Assembly (NCBI RefSeq): GCF_003428335.1
Contig: NZ_CP031704.1
Span: 1,798,001 to 1,862,000, forward strand
Length of the DNA: 64,000 nt
Reading direction: 5' to 3'
From: Solimonas sp. K1W22B-7
GTDB taxonomy: Bacteria > Pseudomonadota > Gammaproteobacteria > Nevskiales > Nevskiaceae
The notes under the pieces were generated by a model that was given only the letters and a program-made list of their open reading frames with translations, made no database searches and had not been told where the DNA came from. Positions 34,819-42,084 of the stretch are shown piece by piece. Position 1 is the first letter of the stretch, and every line of letters begins with the position of its first letter. Made by a program: the position numbers and the translations under genes.

Positions 34819-35893
34819 CCGCCCGCTGCGCGTGATCCATTGCGGCACCGGCGTCGCCGGCCTGCAGGCGCTGCGCGCGATCCTCTCGCGTGACGGCCTG
34901 CAGCTCGCCGGCCTGCTGATCCATGGCGAGAAGCATGAAGGCGCGGATGCGGCGACCGTCGCCGGCAGTGGCGCACCCTGCGGTGTACTCGCCACGCGCG
35001 ACTTCGACACCCTCCTGCGTACGCCGGCCGATGTCGTCTGCTACATGCTCCTGATTCCCGACGTCGACCAGATCTGTGCGCTGCTTGCCTCGGGCAAAAG
35101 CGTCGTGACGACGGCCGGCCTGATGCTCCCCGGCTGGCATTCGCGCGAGACCGAAGCGCGGCTGCAGCAGGCCTGTCGCGAGGGTGGCAGTTCCTTCTAC
35201 GTCACCGGCATCAACCCGGGCTGGGTCGACGAGATACTGCCGCTGACGATGTCGGCGCTGACCCGCGAAATCCGCCACATCCACATCCTGGAGTACGCGG
35301 ACTGTTCGAAGTACCCCGCGCCGCACATCCTCAGCATCATGGGCTTTGGCCGCAGCGCGGAAGACATCGAGGCCGGCAAGCTGCCGGACCTGGCGGTGAT
35401 GCGCGAGTTCTTCACGCAGTCGCTGGCGGCGCTGGCACAAGGCCTGGGTGTGCAGCTCGACCGCATCGAGGACACGCGCGAGTACGCCTTCGCAGCGCGG
35501 GCTTACGACATCGCCGCCGGCCACATCCCGGCGGGCGGCATCGCCGGCCAGCGCTGGCGCTGGACCGGATCGGTGGGCGGCCAGGTCCGCATCGTTCAGG
35601 AAACCTACTGGATCACCGCCTTCGATCTCGGCGCAGGCTGGCCGGCCAGCGGCGACACCGACAACGACACGCAATGGCGCGTCACCCTGGAGGGTTCGCC
35701 GTCGCTGCGCTGCACTTTCCAGCCGCGCTACAGCTTCCTCGGCCGTGCGCTGGAGACGGTGCCCGACTACAACCCCTCGGGCCTGGCCACGGCCATGGCG
35801 GCGGTCAACAGCCTTGCTCCGGTCAGTGCCGCTGGGCCGGGCCTGCTGACCAGCGCCGATCTGCCGCTGCCGCGCGGGAGGCTGGCCGCATGA
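34811..35893 (+). CDS. DapB/2,4-diaminopentanoate dehydrogenase-like NAD(P)-dependent reductase, first copy
   Basis: 360 residues starting with a Rossmann motif (VIHCGTGVAGLQALRAIL), then DVVCYMLLIPDVDQICALL and VVTTAGL, the INPGWVDEILPL segment, and a C-terminal domain (WPASGDTDNDTQWRVTLEG) shared with its paralogue two genes on. The family includes dihydrodipicolinate reductase-like and 2,4-diaminopentanoate dehydrogenase proteins. In steroid-type clusters such reductases often sit next to Rieske oxygenases; here an oxidised sterol intermediate may be the substrate (inference). It overlaps the Rieske stop by eight bases. Confidence 0.8.
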   Translation: MSDRPLRVIHCGTGVAGLQALRAILSRDGLQLAGLLIHGEKHEGADAATVAGSGAPCGVLATRDFDTLLRTPADVVCYMLLIPDVDQICALLASGKSVVTTAGLMLPGWHSRETEARLQQACREGGSSFYVTGINPGWVDEILPLTMSALTREIRHIHILEYADCSKYPAPHILSIMGFGRSAEDIEAGKLPDLAVMREFFTQSLAALAQGLGVQLDRIEDTREYAFAARAYDIAAGHIPAGGIAGQRWRWTGSVGGQVRIVQETYWITAFDLGAGWPASGDTDNDTQWRVTLEGSPSLRCTFQPRYSFLGRALETVPDYNPSGLATAMAAVNSLAPVSAAGPGLLTSADLPLPRGRLAA

Positions 35894-36399
35894 TGCGCCA
35901 CTCGCCCTATCCGAAGTGGGATGTCTTCTTCCTCATCTGCTTCGCGCTGTTCGTGCTCGTGGCCTTCGTTCACGAGCCGCTGTTCTACCTGTATTGCGGC
36001 TGGGACGGTCTGAAGCACGACAGTTGCAGCAACGCGACCGTCGCGGCGATCTGGAAGGGCTATGCCGCCTACGACCCGGTGTACTTCGACATGCCGCGCT
36101 GGATGGCGCTGATGATCGCCTTCGATACCGTGCTGCTGAGCCCGTTCTACGTCTGGTCGGTCTGGGCGCTGTGGACCGGGCGCGTCGACACGCCGCTGTA
36201 CCGCAGTGTCGGCCTGGTGGTCTGCGGCGCGCTGGTCTACGCCATGGTGCTGTACCTGAGCTGGGAAGTGCTGGAGGCCGATACCTGGGGCACGGCGCTG
36301 CTGCCGGTGATCCTCTACAACCTGCCCTGGGGGCTGGTGCCCCTGCTCTATGCCGTGCGCCTGCACCAGGGTGCAAAGGTCGCGGAGGCTCGCGCATGA
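35890..36399 (+). CDS. EXPERA-domain membrane protein (emopamil-binding/sterol-isomerase-like)
   Basis: 169 residues, four hydrophobic helices at about 12-30, 72-96, 105-124 and 132-152. The segment IWKGYAAYDPVYFDMPRW followed by FDTVLLSPFYVWSVWALWTGR follows the EXPERA pattern (D-P, P-x-W, acidic residue in helix, P-F, aromatic-G) of EBP and TMEM97. EBP is the eukaryotic delta8-delta7 sterol isomerase. Bacterial EXPERA proteins are poorly known. It overlaps both neighbours by ATGA-type junctions and sits between the two reductase paralogues, so it is part of the same pathway. Function is inferred from fold and context. Confidence 0.65.
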   Translation: MMRHSPYPKWDVFFLICFALFVLVAFVHEPLFYLYCGWDGLKHDSCSNATVAAIWKGYAAYDPVYFDMPRWMALMIAFDTVLLSPFYVWSVWALWTGRVDTPLYRSVGLVVCGALVYAMVLYLSWEVLEADTWGTALLPVILYNLPWGLVPLLYAVRLHQGAKVAEARA

Positions 36400-37472
36400 A
36401 GAAGCTGCGCGTGATCCAGTACGCCACCGGCGGCGCCGGCCGGCAGGCGATCCGCGGCATCGCCGCGCATCCGCAGCTGGAGCTGGTCGGCCTGCTGGTG
36501 CATGACAAAGCGAAGGTCGGCCGCGACGCCGGCGAGCTGGCGGGCATCGCGCCACTGGGCGTGTCGGCCACCGACGATGTCGAGGCGATCCTCAAGCTGG
36601 ACGCCGACTGCGTCGCCTACATGGCGCTGTGGAACGACGTGGACCTGGTCTGCCGCATCCTGGAATCCGGCAAGAACGTGGTGACCACGGCCGGCCTGCT
36701 GTACCCGAAGTTCTTCGGCCAGGAACTGGTGGACCGCCTGGAAGCCTCCTGCCGCATCGGCGGAACCTCGGTGCACGGCACCGGCATCAATCCCGGCTTC
36801 TCCGGCGAGGTGCTGCCGCTGACCCTGTCGGTGCTCAACCGCCGCATCGAGCGCATCTTCGTGCAGGAGTTCGCCGACTACCGCACCTACGACTCGCCGG
36901 AAGTGAACCATGGCCTGCTGGGATTTGGCCGGCCGGTGGACGAAGTGCTGGCGAACAAGCACCCGAACTTCGACCTGGCGATGCAATTCTTCCACCAGTC
37001 CATCGCCATGGTGGCCGATGGCCTGGGCGTGGCATTGCAGCGCATCGAACAGACCGTGGACTACGGCATCACGCCGGGCGGCGCGAAGATCGCCTCCGGC
37101 CCGATCCCGCCGGGAACCATCGGCGGCATGAAGGTGCGCTTCTCCGGCATCGTCGCCGGCCAGCCGCTGATCCTGATCGAGCTGACCTGGGTCGCGGCCT
37201 ACGACCTCGGTCCCGGCTGGCCGGGGCCGGACGACGCCAGCAACGACACGCAGTGGAGCGTGACCATCGAAGGCGATCCCTCTCTGCGCTGCACCTTCGA
37301 GCAGTCGTCGAGCTTCGAGCGCGCCGATCACCGCGAATCCCATACCGAGCCGGCGATGATCTGCACCGCCCAGCACGCTATCAACGCCATCCCTTATGTT
37401 TGCACGGCGGCGCCCGGCATCCGCACCTTCCTGGACCTGCCCCTGATGGCCGGCCGCCCGAACTGGAACTAG
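36396..37472 (+). CDS. DapB/2,4-diaminopentanoate dehydrogenase-like NAD(P)-dependent reductase, second copy
   Basis: 358 residues and clearly paralogous to the gene at 34811: VIQYATGGAGRQAIRGIA Rossmann start, ADCVAYMALWNDVDLVCRIL, NVVTTAGLLYPKFF, GTGINPGFSGEVLPLTL and DASNDTQWSVTIEGDPSLRCT near the end. It probably performs a related dehydrogenation, or forms a mixed oligomer with the first copy. Its stop (TAG) lies in the CTAG that bounds a MITE-like insertion, so the natural C-terminus may have been slightly changed. Its start overlaps the EXPERA stop. Confidence 0.82.
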   Translation: MKKLRVIQYATGGAGRQAIRGIAAHPQLELVGLLVHDKAKVGRDAGELAGIAPLGVSATDDVEAILKLDADCVAYMALWNDVDLVCRILESGKNVVTTAGLLYPKFFGQELVDRLEASCRIGGTSVHGTGINPGFSGEVLPLTLSVLNRRIERIFVQEFADYRTYDSPEVNHGLLGFGRPVDEVLANKHPNFDLAMQFFHQSIAMVADGLGVALQRIEQTVDYGITPGGAKIASGPIPPGTIGGMKVRFSGIVAGQPLILIELTWVAAYDLGPGWPGPDDASNDTQWSVTIEGDPSLRCTFEQSSSFERADHRESHTEPAMICTAQHAINAIPYVCTAAPGIRTFLDLPLMAGRPNWN

Positions 37473-37737
37473 GGCTTGTTGACACTACCGCAATCGCTGC
37501 GATGCCCCCGAATTTTCGGCCAGGCAAGGCGCAACGCAAGGAGTTGGGGTTCCAATGACTGAGGAGCAACATGGCATGGCCGAAAATCCGGGGGCACCCC
37601 AAGGGGCGGGCCCGTTTTGGCGCATGGCGTCGTCCCGAGCCGCTTATGTACGTCTAGTACACCGCACGTCTCGGGACATAGCCCTGCGCCAAAACGGTCT
37701 CCGTCACAGCGATCCCGGTAGTGCCAACAAGCCCTAG
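37469..37737. mobile_element. MITE-like element with 22-bp terminal inverted repeats and CTAG flanks
   Basis: Outer ends at 37469-37490 and 37716-37737 are inverted repeats with one mismatch (core GGCTTGTTG / CAACAAGCC), each bounded by CTAG. Inside are nested hairpins: CCCCGAATTTTCGGCCA with TGGCCGAAAATCCGGGG, then CCGTTTTGGCGCA with TGCGCCAAAACGG, the latter enclosing CGTCCCGAG/CTCGGGAC around a TATGTACGTCTAGTACACC centre. There is no open frame. CTAG target duplication is typical of IS5-group transposases. It separates two operon genes and its end touches the next ribosome-binding site (AGGAG). Confidence 0.75.
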
Positions 37738-37746
37738 GAGAAAACC

Positions 37747-38118
37747 ATGAGTCGCTACGACCGCAAGAAGGGTGTCGAGGTATTCAACGAGGTCTACTGC
37801 GGCAAGGTGCCGCTGCCGGCGGAAGAGGGCCAGAGCCCGTTCCTCGACTACATGCTGGAGACCCTGTTCGGCACGCTGTGGGCCGACGAGACGCTGTCCA
37901 TCCGCGACCGCCGCCTGCTGCTGATCGGCGCCATCGCCGCGCAGGGCGATCCCACGACGCTCACCATCCAGTTGCGTTCCGCCCTGTTGCGCGGCGAGCT
38001 GACCCCGGCGCAGCTCGACGCGGTGGCCGTATTCCTGACGCAGTACGTCGGCTACCCCAAGGGCTCGCAGCTGTTCACGGTCTGCAACAGCGTCAAGGCC
38101 GAAGCGCCGCAGAAGTAA
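37747..38118 (+). CDS. Carboxymuconolactone decarboxylase (CMD) family protein
   Basis: 123 residues with the CMD/AhpD-like alpha-helical fold: an acidic helix (LFGTLWADETLSIRDRRLLLIGAIAAQGDPTTLTIQ) and LRGELTPAQLDAVAVFLTQYVGYPKG. The alkylhydroperoxidase-type CxxC pair is absent, so it is more like gamma-carboxymuconolactone decarboxylase homologues, frequent and functionally unresolved in aromatic and steroid clusters. The AGGAG at the end of the MITE-like element serves as its ribosome-binding site. It precedes the cycloisomerase-like gene by 10 bp. Confidence 0.8.
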   Translation: MSRYDRKKGVEVFNEVYCGKVPLPAEEGQSPFLDYMLETLFGTLWADETLSIRDRRLLLIGAIAAQGDPTTLTIQLRSALLRGELTPAQLDAVAVFLTQYVGYPKGSQLFTVCNSVKAEAPQK

Positions 38119-38128
38119 GGACTCCGTG

Positions 38129-39001
38129 ATGAACACCCTCAGCAGCACCTCCAGCGCCGCCAGCCGCGGCATCCCCGGCTACTGGTTCTCGCAGAATCCC
38201 GACAAGGCCTGGGGCGAGAAATTCTTCCTGCTGTTCCTGCCGGTGTTCATCGTCTTCAACACCGTGATCCAGCAGATGGGCTGGCTCGACACCGGCGATT
38301 TCTGGAACATCGCGCAGAACGTCCTGATGTGGGTGCCGTACTGCCTGCTGCTGCCCTGGTGGCTGCGCCGCAGCAGTGGCGTGCCGGCGGCCGAGAGCTA
38401 CTGGCTCAAGTTCAACGTCTACATGGCCACCTACGTGTTCTGGTGCACGTATTTCCACACCGAGTACTTCTTCTCGGTGCTGGGTATCCGCTACCGCTTC
38501 CCGGAGGTCACGCTCTATTTCGACTCGGCCCTGCTGGGCCCCGCCGAAGCCACCGCGCGCGCGACCTTCCAGAAGATCCCGCCGAGCATGTACCTCAATG
38601 CCATCGCCTTCTTCATCGTCTACCACAGCGCCTCGGTGGTGATCATGCGACGCGTGCGCACGCTCACGCCCAAGGCCTCGCCGCTGCTGCGCAAGCTGCT
38701 GTGGGCGCTGACGGTGGCGGTCACGGCTTTTTTCTTCGCCTGGGCCGAGACCTTCTTCTACGTCAACGACGCGATCAAGCAGCACGTCTGGTACGTCGAC
38801 ATGGCGCGCATGCTCAGCATCGGCTCGGTCTGCTACATGCTCTACTTCCTGGTCAGCTTCCCCAATGTCTACCGCATGGACGAGGACGCCGCCGGCGAAC
38901 GCTGGTCGCTGTACCGCTGCGCCATGGAGGCCTCGGCGGTGAGCATGGTGATCCTGTTCCTGCTCGACCTGTTCGCCTGGGTCTACGGGCCGATCGTGTA
39001 A
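38129..39001 (+). CDS. Cycloeucalenol cycloisomerase-like membrane protein (plant CPI1 homologue)
   Basis: 290 residues and about eight hydrophobic helices. From memory of plant CPI1, matching blocks are: KAWGEKFFLL (plant WGELFFLF), YWLKFNVYMATYVFW, HTEYFFSVLGIRYRFP (plant HYFFKVLGASYTFP), FIVYHSASVVIMRRVR (plant FYHVASNITLRRLR), and SVCYMLYFLVSFPNVYRMDE (plant LFYAIYFIVSFPMFFRMDE), with a GPIV end. CPI1 opens the 9beta,19-cyclopropane ring of cycloeucalenol to give obtusifoliol. A cyclopropyl sterol or related triterpenoid is therefore a likely substrate. ATG at 38129 follows AAGGA; GTG one codon earlier is possible. It is the last gene before a REP doublet. Confidence 0.85.
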   Translation: MNTLSSTSSAASRGIPGYWFSQNPDKAWGEKFFLLFLPVFIVFNTVIQQMGWLDTGDFWNIAQNVLMWVPYCLLLPWWLRRSSGVPAAESYWLKFNVYMATYVFWCTYFHTEYFFSVLGIRYRFPEVTLYFDSALLGPAEATARATFQKIPPSMYLNAIAFFIVYHSASVVIMRRVRTLTPKASPLLRKLLWALTVAVTAFFFAWAETFFYVNDAIKQHVWYVDMARMLSIGSVCYMLYFLVSFPNVYRMDEDAAGERWSLYRCAMEASAVSMVILFLLDLFAWVYGPIV

Positions 39002-39035
39002 AAGACGTTTTAATCCAGATACATACATCACTCCC

Positions 39036-39115
39036 GTCATGCCGGCGAAAGCCGGCATCCAGTCCCGGACGGGAGTAGCCATTGCAGGACTGGATACCGG
39101 CTTTCGCGGTATGAC
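39036..39115. repeat. REP doublet (REPIN-like), intact copy
   Basis: GTCATGCCGGC-GAAA-GCCGGCATCCAGTC at the left and GACTGGATACCGGCTTTCGCGGTATGAC at the right form an inverted pair around a short centre. It is the same family as the IS30-interrupted copy after yajD and the partial copy near 51.7 kb. Confidence 0.75.
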
Positions 39116-39159
39116 GATGGAGCTGAGGGAGACCTCGGCTCTTGTTTTCACCTAATTTC

Positions 39160-39185
39160 GAGAATATATTCGCAAAAGTATTCTC
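39160..39185. promoter_or_regulatory. Putative TetR operator of the P450 operon
   Basis: Perfect arms GAGAATA and TATTCTC separated by 12 bp, about 22 bp before the TetR gene start in a locally AT-rich promoter. Probable autoregulatory site; unproven. Confidence 0.5.
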
Positions 39186-39206
39186 AGTATCGATCCGGAC
39201 CAGCAG

Positions 39207-39974
39207 ATGAGCAGTAGCGCGGCAGGCAAGACGGGCAGGGACAGGGCAGGGGCGGCGCCGCGCGTCGGCCGGCCGCCCAGCGTCACCGTGCCGCAGATCG
39301 TCGCCGCGGCGCTGGAACTGGGCCTGGACAACTTCTCGCTCAAGCAGATCGCCGATCACCTGGGCGTGGGCCTGGCGACGCTCTACCGCCACGTCGGCAC
39401 GCGCGACGAACTGCTGCGCCTGGCCAGCTTCGAACTGATGCTGCGCCGCCAGGCGCCGGCCACGGAGTCCGCGCACTGGTCCGAGGTTGCCCTGCAGTAT
39501 GCCGAGACGCTGCTGCAGTCTTTCCTGGCCGAGCCGCAGCTGATCACGGAACTGCAGCGCGGGCGCCTGGGCCCGCATGCCGAGGTCGACCTGCTGGAGA
39601 AGTTCCTCGGCGTGATCACGCGCCACGGCTTTAGCATCGACGACGGCGTGCGGCTGTTCCACGCCATCGGCACCCTCGTCGTGGGCACCGCCACCGGCAT
39701 GGCCGGCCATCGCGCCTCCGAGGCCTCCGGCGAGTCCTGGAAACTGGAAACCCGGCGGGTGCTCGGCGCGCGCGACGACGACGAACTGCCGCTGGTGCGC
39801 CGTGCCTATCCGCAGTTCATCGAGCCCGGCATCGCGCAGTGGCAGTTCACCATCCGCAACCTGCTGGCCGGCGTTGCCGCTTCGCGCGGCGAGACGCTGC
39901 CTGCAGAACTTTCTCCGAAACCAGCGGCCGACAGAGCCGTGTCCATCAAGCGCAAGAGCCGCCCAGCCGGCTGA
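39207..39974 (+). CDS. TetR-family regulator of the P450-rubredoxin operon
   Basis: 255 residues: a basic, low-complexity N-terminus (residues 1-24), a TetR helix-turn-helix (about 25-72, IVAAALELGLDNFSLKQIADHLGVGLATLYRHV), and a C-terminal ligand-binding domain. It begins an operon with the P450 (20 bp downstream) and rubredoxin genes, and a palindrome lies just upstream, suggesting self-regulation. The inducer may be the sterol-like substrate of the neighbouring enzymes, by context only. Confidence 0.85.
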   Translation: MSSSAAGKTGRDRAGAAPRVGRPPSVTVPQIVAAALELGLDNFSLKQIADHLGVGLATLYRHVGTRDELLRLASFELMLRRQAPATESAHWSEVALQYAETLLQSFLAEPQLITELQRGRLGPHAEVDLLEKFLGVITRHGFSIDDGVRLFHAIGTLVVGTATGMAGHRASEASGESWKLETRRVLGARDDDELPLVRRAYPQFIEPGIAQWQFTIRNLLAGVAASRGETLPAELSPKPAADRAVSIKRKSRPAG

Positions 39975-39994
39975 CCACCGAGGAGTTTTCACCC

Positions 39995-41275
39995 ATGACC
40001 GCCAGCACCACGCCAGCCCGCATCGAGATCGACGGCAAGATTTTCAATCCGTATTCGCGCGACTTCATCCGCTCGCCCTGGGCGACCTGGGACAAGCTGG
40101 TCAAGGAGTACCCGGTGGCCTGGCACAAGGACCTCAGCATGTGGGTCGTCAGCAGCCATGACGCGCTGATGGACATGCTCAAGGACAATCGCTTCTCCAC
40201 CAACTACAAGCACTGGGAGTTCGCGCCGCTGCCCAAGCCGGTGGAGCAGCAGAACCACTTCGAGCGCGCCATCGACGCCGGCCTGTTCGCGGTGGAGCCC
40301 AGGGAGCACCTGCGCCTGCGCAAGCTGACCATGCCGGCCTTCTCCAAGCCGGTGATGGCCAAGATCGACGCCAAGATCCGCGACCTGATCGTGACCTGCT
40401 TCGACGAGATCGGCACGCCCGACCAGTTCGACGCTTTCTCGATGATCGCCGAGAAGCTGCCGGTGCGTTCCATCGCGCGCATGGTCGGCGTGCCGACCAA
40501 CATGGAGAGCTTCTTCCACGATTTCGCGGTCAACGTGGTCAAGGCCACCCGCATCAACCTGCCGCTGAAGGAACGCGAGAAGGCGATGCAGGACACCCTG
40601 CCGGGCTTCCAGTATTTCCTCGACATCATCAAGGAACGCCGCGCGCTGCCGCACCCCGGCGAGGATTTCGTCGGCCAGCTGGTGGCGGCCTCCGACGGCG
40701 GCGATTCGCTCAACGACTACCAGATCGTCTCGGTGATCCAGGCCGTGATCGTCGCCGGCTCCGATACCGCCACCGACCTGCATACCTATGCCATCCAGGG
40801 CCTGCTGTCGAACCCCGAGCAGTACAAGCTGCTGGCCCAGAAGCCGGAGCTGATGGAGAACGCGATCATCGAGCTGCTGCGCTACGGCGCCTTCGGCAAG
40901 ACGCCGCAGTTCCGCTTCGTCTCCGAGGACATCGAGTGGCGCGGCCAGCAGTTCAAGAAGGGCCAGTCGGTGCTGCTCAACCTGACCGCCGCCTGGGTCG
41001 ACGAAGCCAAGTGGCCGGACGCGCGCAAGCTCGACATCCAGCGCCGCCTCGACGGCAACATGGTGTTCGGCGCCGGCGCGCATTTCTGCATCGGTACCTA
41101 CCTGGTGCGGGTGCAGGGTGGCCTGATGATCCAGGAGCTGATGAAGCGCTTCCCCAGCGCCGAGCTGGTCAACGGCAATGGCGACGTCGACTACGACTAC
41201 AACCACCACAACGCCCGGCGCATCAACAAGCTCCTGGTGAAGACCAACGTCGAAGCGGCCAGGAAAGCCGCGTAA
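39995..41275 (+). CDS. Cytochrome P450
   Basis: 426 residues, a soluble bacterial P450: I-helix oxygen-binding motif AGSDTATD, the ExxR-type EIIELLR-like segment (AIIELLRYGAFG), and the heme loop FGAGAHFCIG with the thiolate Cys365. The I-helix and heme-loop signatures are not those of CYP51, so it is probably a hydroxylase rather than a 14-alpha-demethylase. The ATG at 39995 has GAGGAG nine bases before it. The rubredoxin gene follows with only a TAA-ATG junction, so that protein could be its electron donor. The substrate is not known; the steroid-type context favours a terpenoid. Confidence 0.9.
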   Translation: MTASTTPARIEIDGKIFNPYSRDFIRSPWATWDKLVKEYPVAWHKDLSMWVVSSHDALMDMLKDNRFSTNYKHWEFAPLPKPVEQQNHFERAIDAGLFAVEPREHLRLRKLTMPAFSKPVMAKIDAKIRDLIVTCFDEIGTPDQFDAFSMIAEKLPVRSIARMVGVPTNMESFFHDFAVNVVKATRINLPLKEREKAMQDTLPGFQYFLDIIKERRALPHPGEDFVGQLVAASDGGDSLNDYQIVSVIQAVIVAGSDTATDLHTYAIQGLLSNPEQYKLLAQKPELMENAIIELLRYGAFGKTPQFRFVSEDIEWRGQQFKKGQSVLLNLTAAWVDEAKWPDARKLDIQRRLDGNMVFGAGAHFCIGTYLVRVQGGLMIQELMKRFPSAELVNGNGDVDYDYNHHNARRINKLLVKTNVEAARKAA

Positions 41276-41440
41276 ATGGAACAGTGGATTTGCGTCATCT
41301 GCGGCTACATCTACGACCCGGCGGTGGGTATCCCCGACGCCGGCGTCGCCGCGGGCATCCGCTTCGAGGATCTGCCGGAAGACTGGATTTGCCCGGAATG
41401 CGGTTCGCCGAAATCGGCGTTTGAAATATACGTCGGCTGA
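41276..41440 (+). CDS. Rubredoxin
   Basis: 54 residues, [18 protein letters not shown] at the start and [18 protein letters not shown] near the end, with the two C-x-x-C pairs (CVIC and CPEC) that hold the iron. Its start follows the P450 stop directly (TAAATG), so translation is coupled. Rubredoxins pass single electrons, commonly to alkane hydroxylases; a role for the P450 next door is an inference. A strong terminator follows 22 bp downstream. Confidence 0.92.
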   Translation: MEQWICVICGYIYDPAVGIPDAGVAAGIRFEDLPEDWICPECGSPKSAFEIYVG

Positions 41441-41462
41441 AACCGACAACAGTCAGCCCTTG

Positions 41463-41498
41463 GGGACGGCGCCTTACGGGACGCCGTCCCTTCTTTTT
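41463..41498 (+). terminator. Rho-independent terminator of the P450-rubredoxin operon
   Basis: Stem GGGACGGCG/CGCCGTCCC with a 10-base loop followed by TTCTTTTT, 22 bp after the rubredoxin stop. The DUF2505 start lies 15 bp after it. Confidence 0.85.
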
Positions 41499-41513
41499 AG
41501 GAGCGGAACAAAC

Positions 41514-41996
41514 ATGAAACACGCATCGACCTCGCGTTACCCGGCCCCGGCCGAAGTCGTCATGAAGATGTTCGCCGACCCGGCCTTCCACACGCGCAAG
41601 CTGGACGCGCTGGGCATGGCCGGCAAGTATGAGGTGCTGGAGCAGGGGGTGCAGGGCGACGAGTTCTTCATCCGCATCGAGCGCAAGGTGCCGATCTCGC
41701 TGCCCGGCATGAAGAAGGGCGCCGGCGAAAGCTCGGTGGCGCACGAAGAGCGCTGGAACACAAAGAGCCGCACCGGCAAGGTGCAGGTGGAGACGCGCGG
41801 CATCCCGGTGGCGATCTCCTGCACCGCATCGGTTCGCGACGAGGGCGAGGGTGCCGTGGTGCAGTACGACTGGCTGATCGAGTCGAGCCTGCCGCTGGTC
41901 GGCGGCACGCTGGAGAAGTTCGTGGTGGCCGACATGAACGGCCGCGCCGAGCAGGAAACCCAGGCGGGCATCGACCAGCTCTCCAATTACCGCTGA
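41514..41996 (+). CDS. DUF2505 family (SRPBCC-like) protein
   Basis: 160 residues, matching DUF2505: an N-terminal SRYPAPAEVVMKMFADPAFHTRKLDALG typical of polyketide-cyclase/START-like hydrophobic-ligand folds, RTGKVQVETRGIPVAIS and VQYDWLIESSLPLVGGTLEKFV. The fold (SRPBCC) binds hydrophobic small molecules; steroid or lipid handling is possible. ATG at 41514 follows AGGAGCGG directly after the terminator T-tract, so transcription probably reads through or restarts here. No catalytic residues are obvious. Confidence 0.78.
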   Translation: MKHASTSRYPAPAEVVMKMFADPAFHTRKLDALGMAGKYEVLEQGVQGDEFFIRIERKVPISLPGMKKGAGESSVAHEERWNTKSRTGKVQVETRGIPVAISCTASVRDEGEGAVVQYDWLIESSLPLVGGTLEKFVVADMNGRAEQETQAGIDQLSNYR

Positions 41997-42011
41997 GGCT
42001 CGAATGCTTTT

Positions 42012-42080
42012 GTGGGAGCGGCTTTAGCCGCGATCTTTTTGATGGTTCTGCGAAAGGATCGCGGCTAAAGCCGCTCCCAC
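42012..42080. repeat. REP-like hairpin (GTGGGAGCGGCTTTAGCCGCGAT type)
   Basis: Long inverted repeat: GTGGGAGCGGCTTTAGCCGC with its complement GCGGCTAAAGCCGCTCCCAC, separated by about 29 bp. It lies between the convergent DUF2505 and darP genes and may act as a bidirectional terminator. Confidence 0.85.
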
Positions 42081-42084
42081 GAGG

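Noticed and set aside
37473-37733. Possible small RNA or gene between the second reductase and the CMD gene
   Set aside because: Nested inverted repeats with CTAG ends and no frame fit a MITE-like element better; no promoter or terminator typical of an sRNA was seen.
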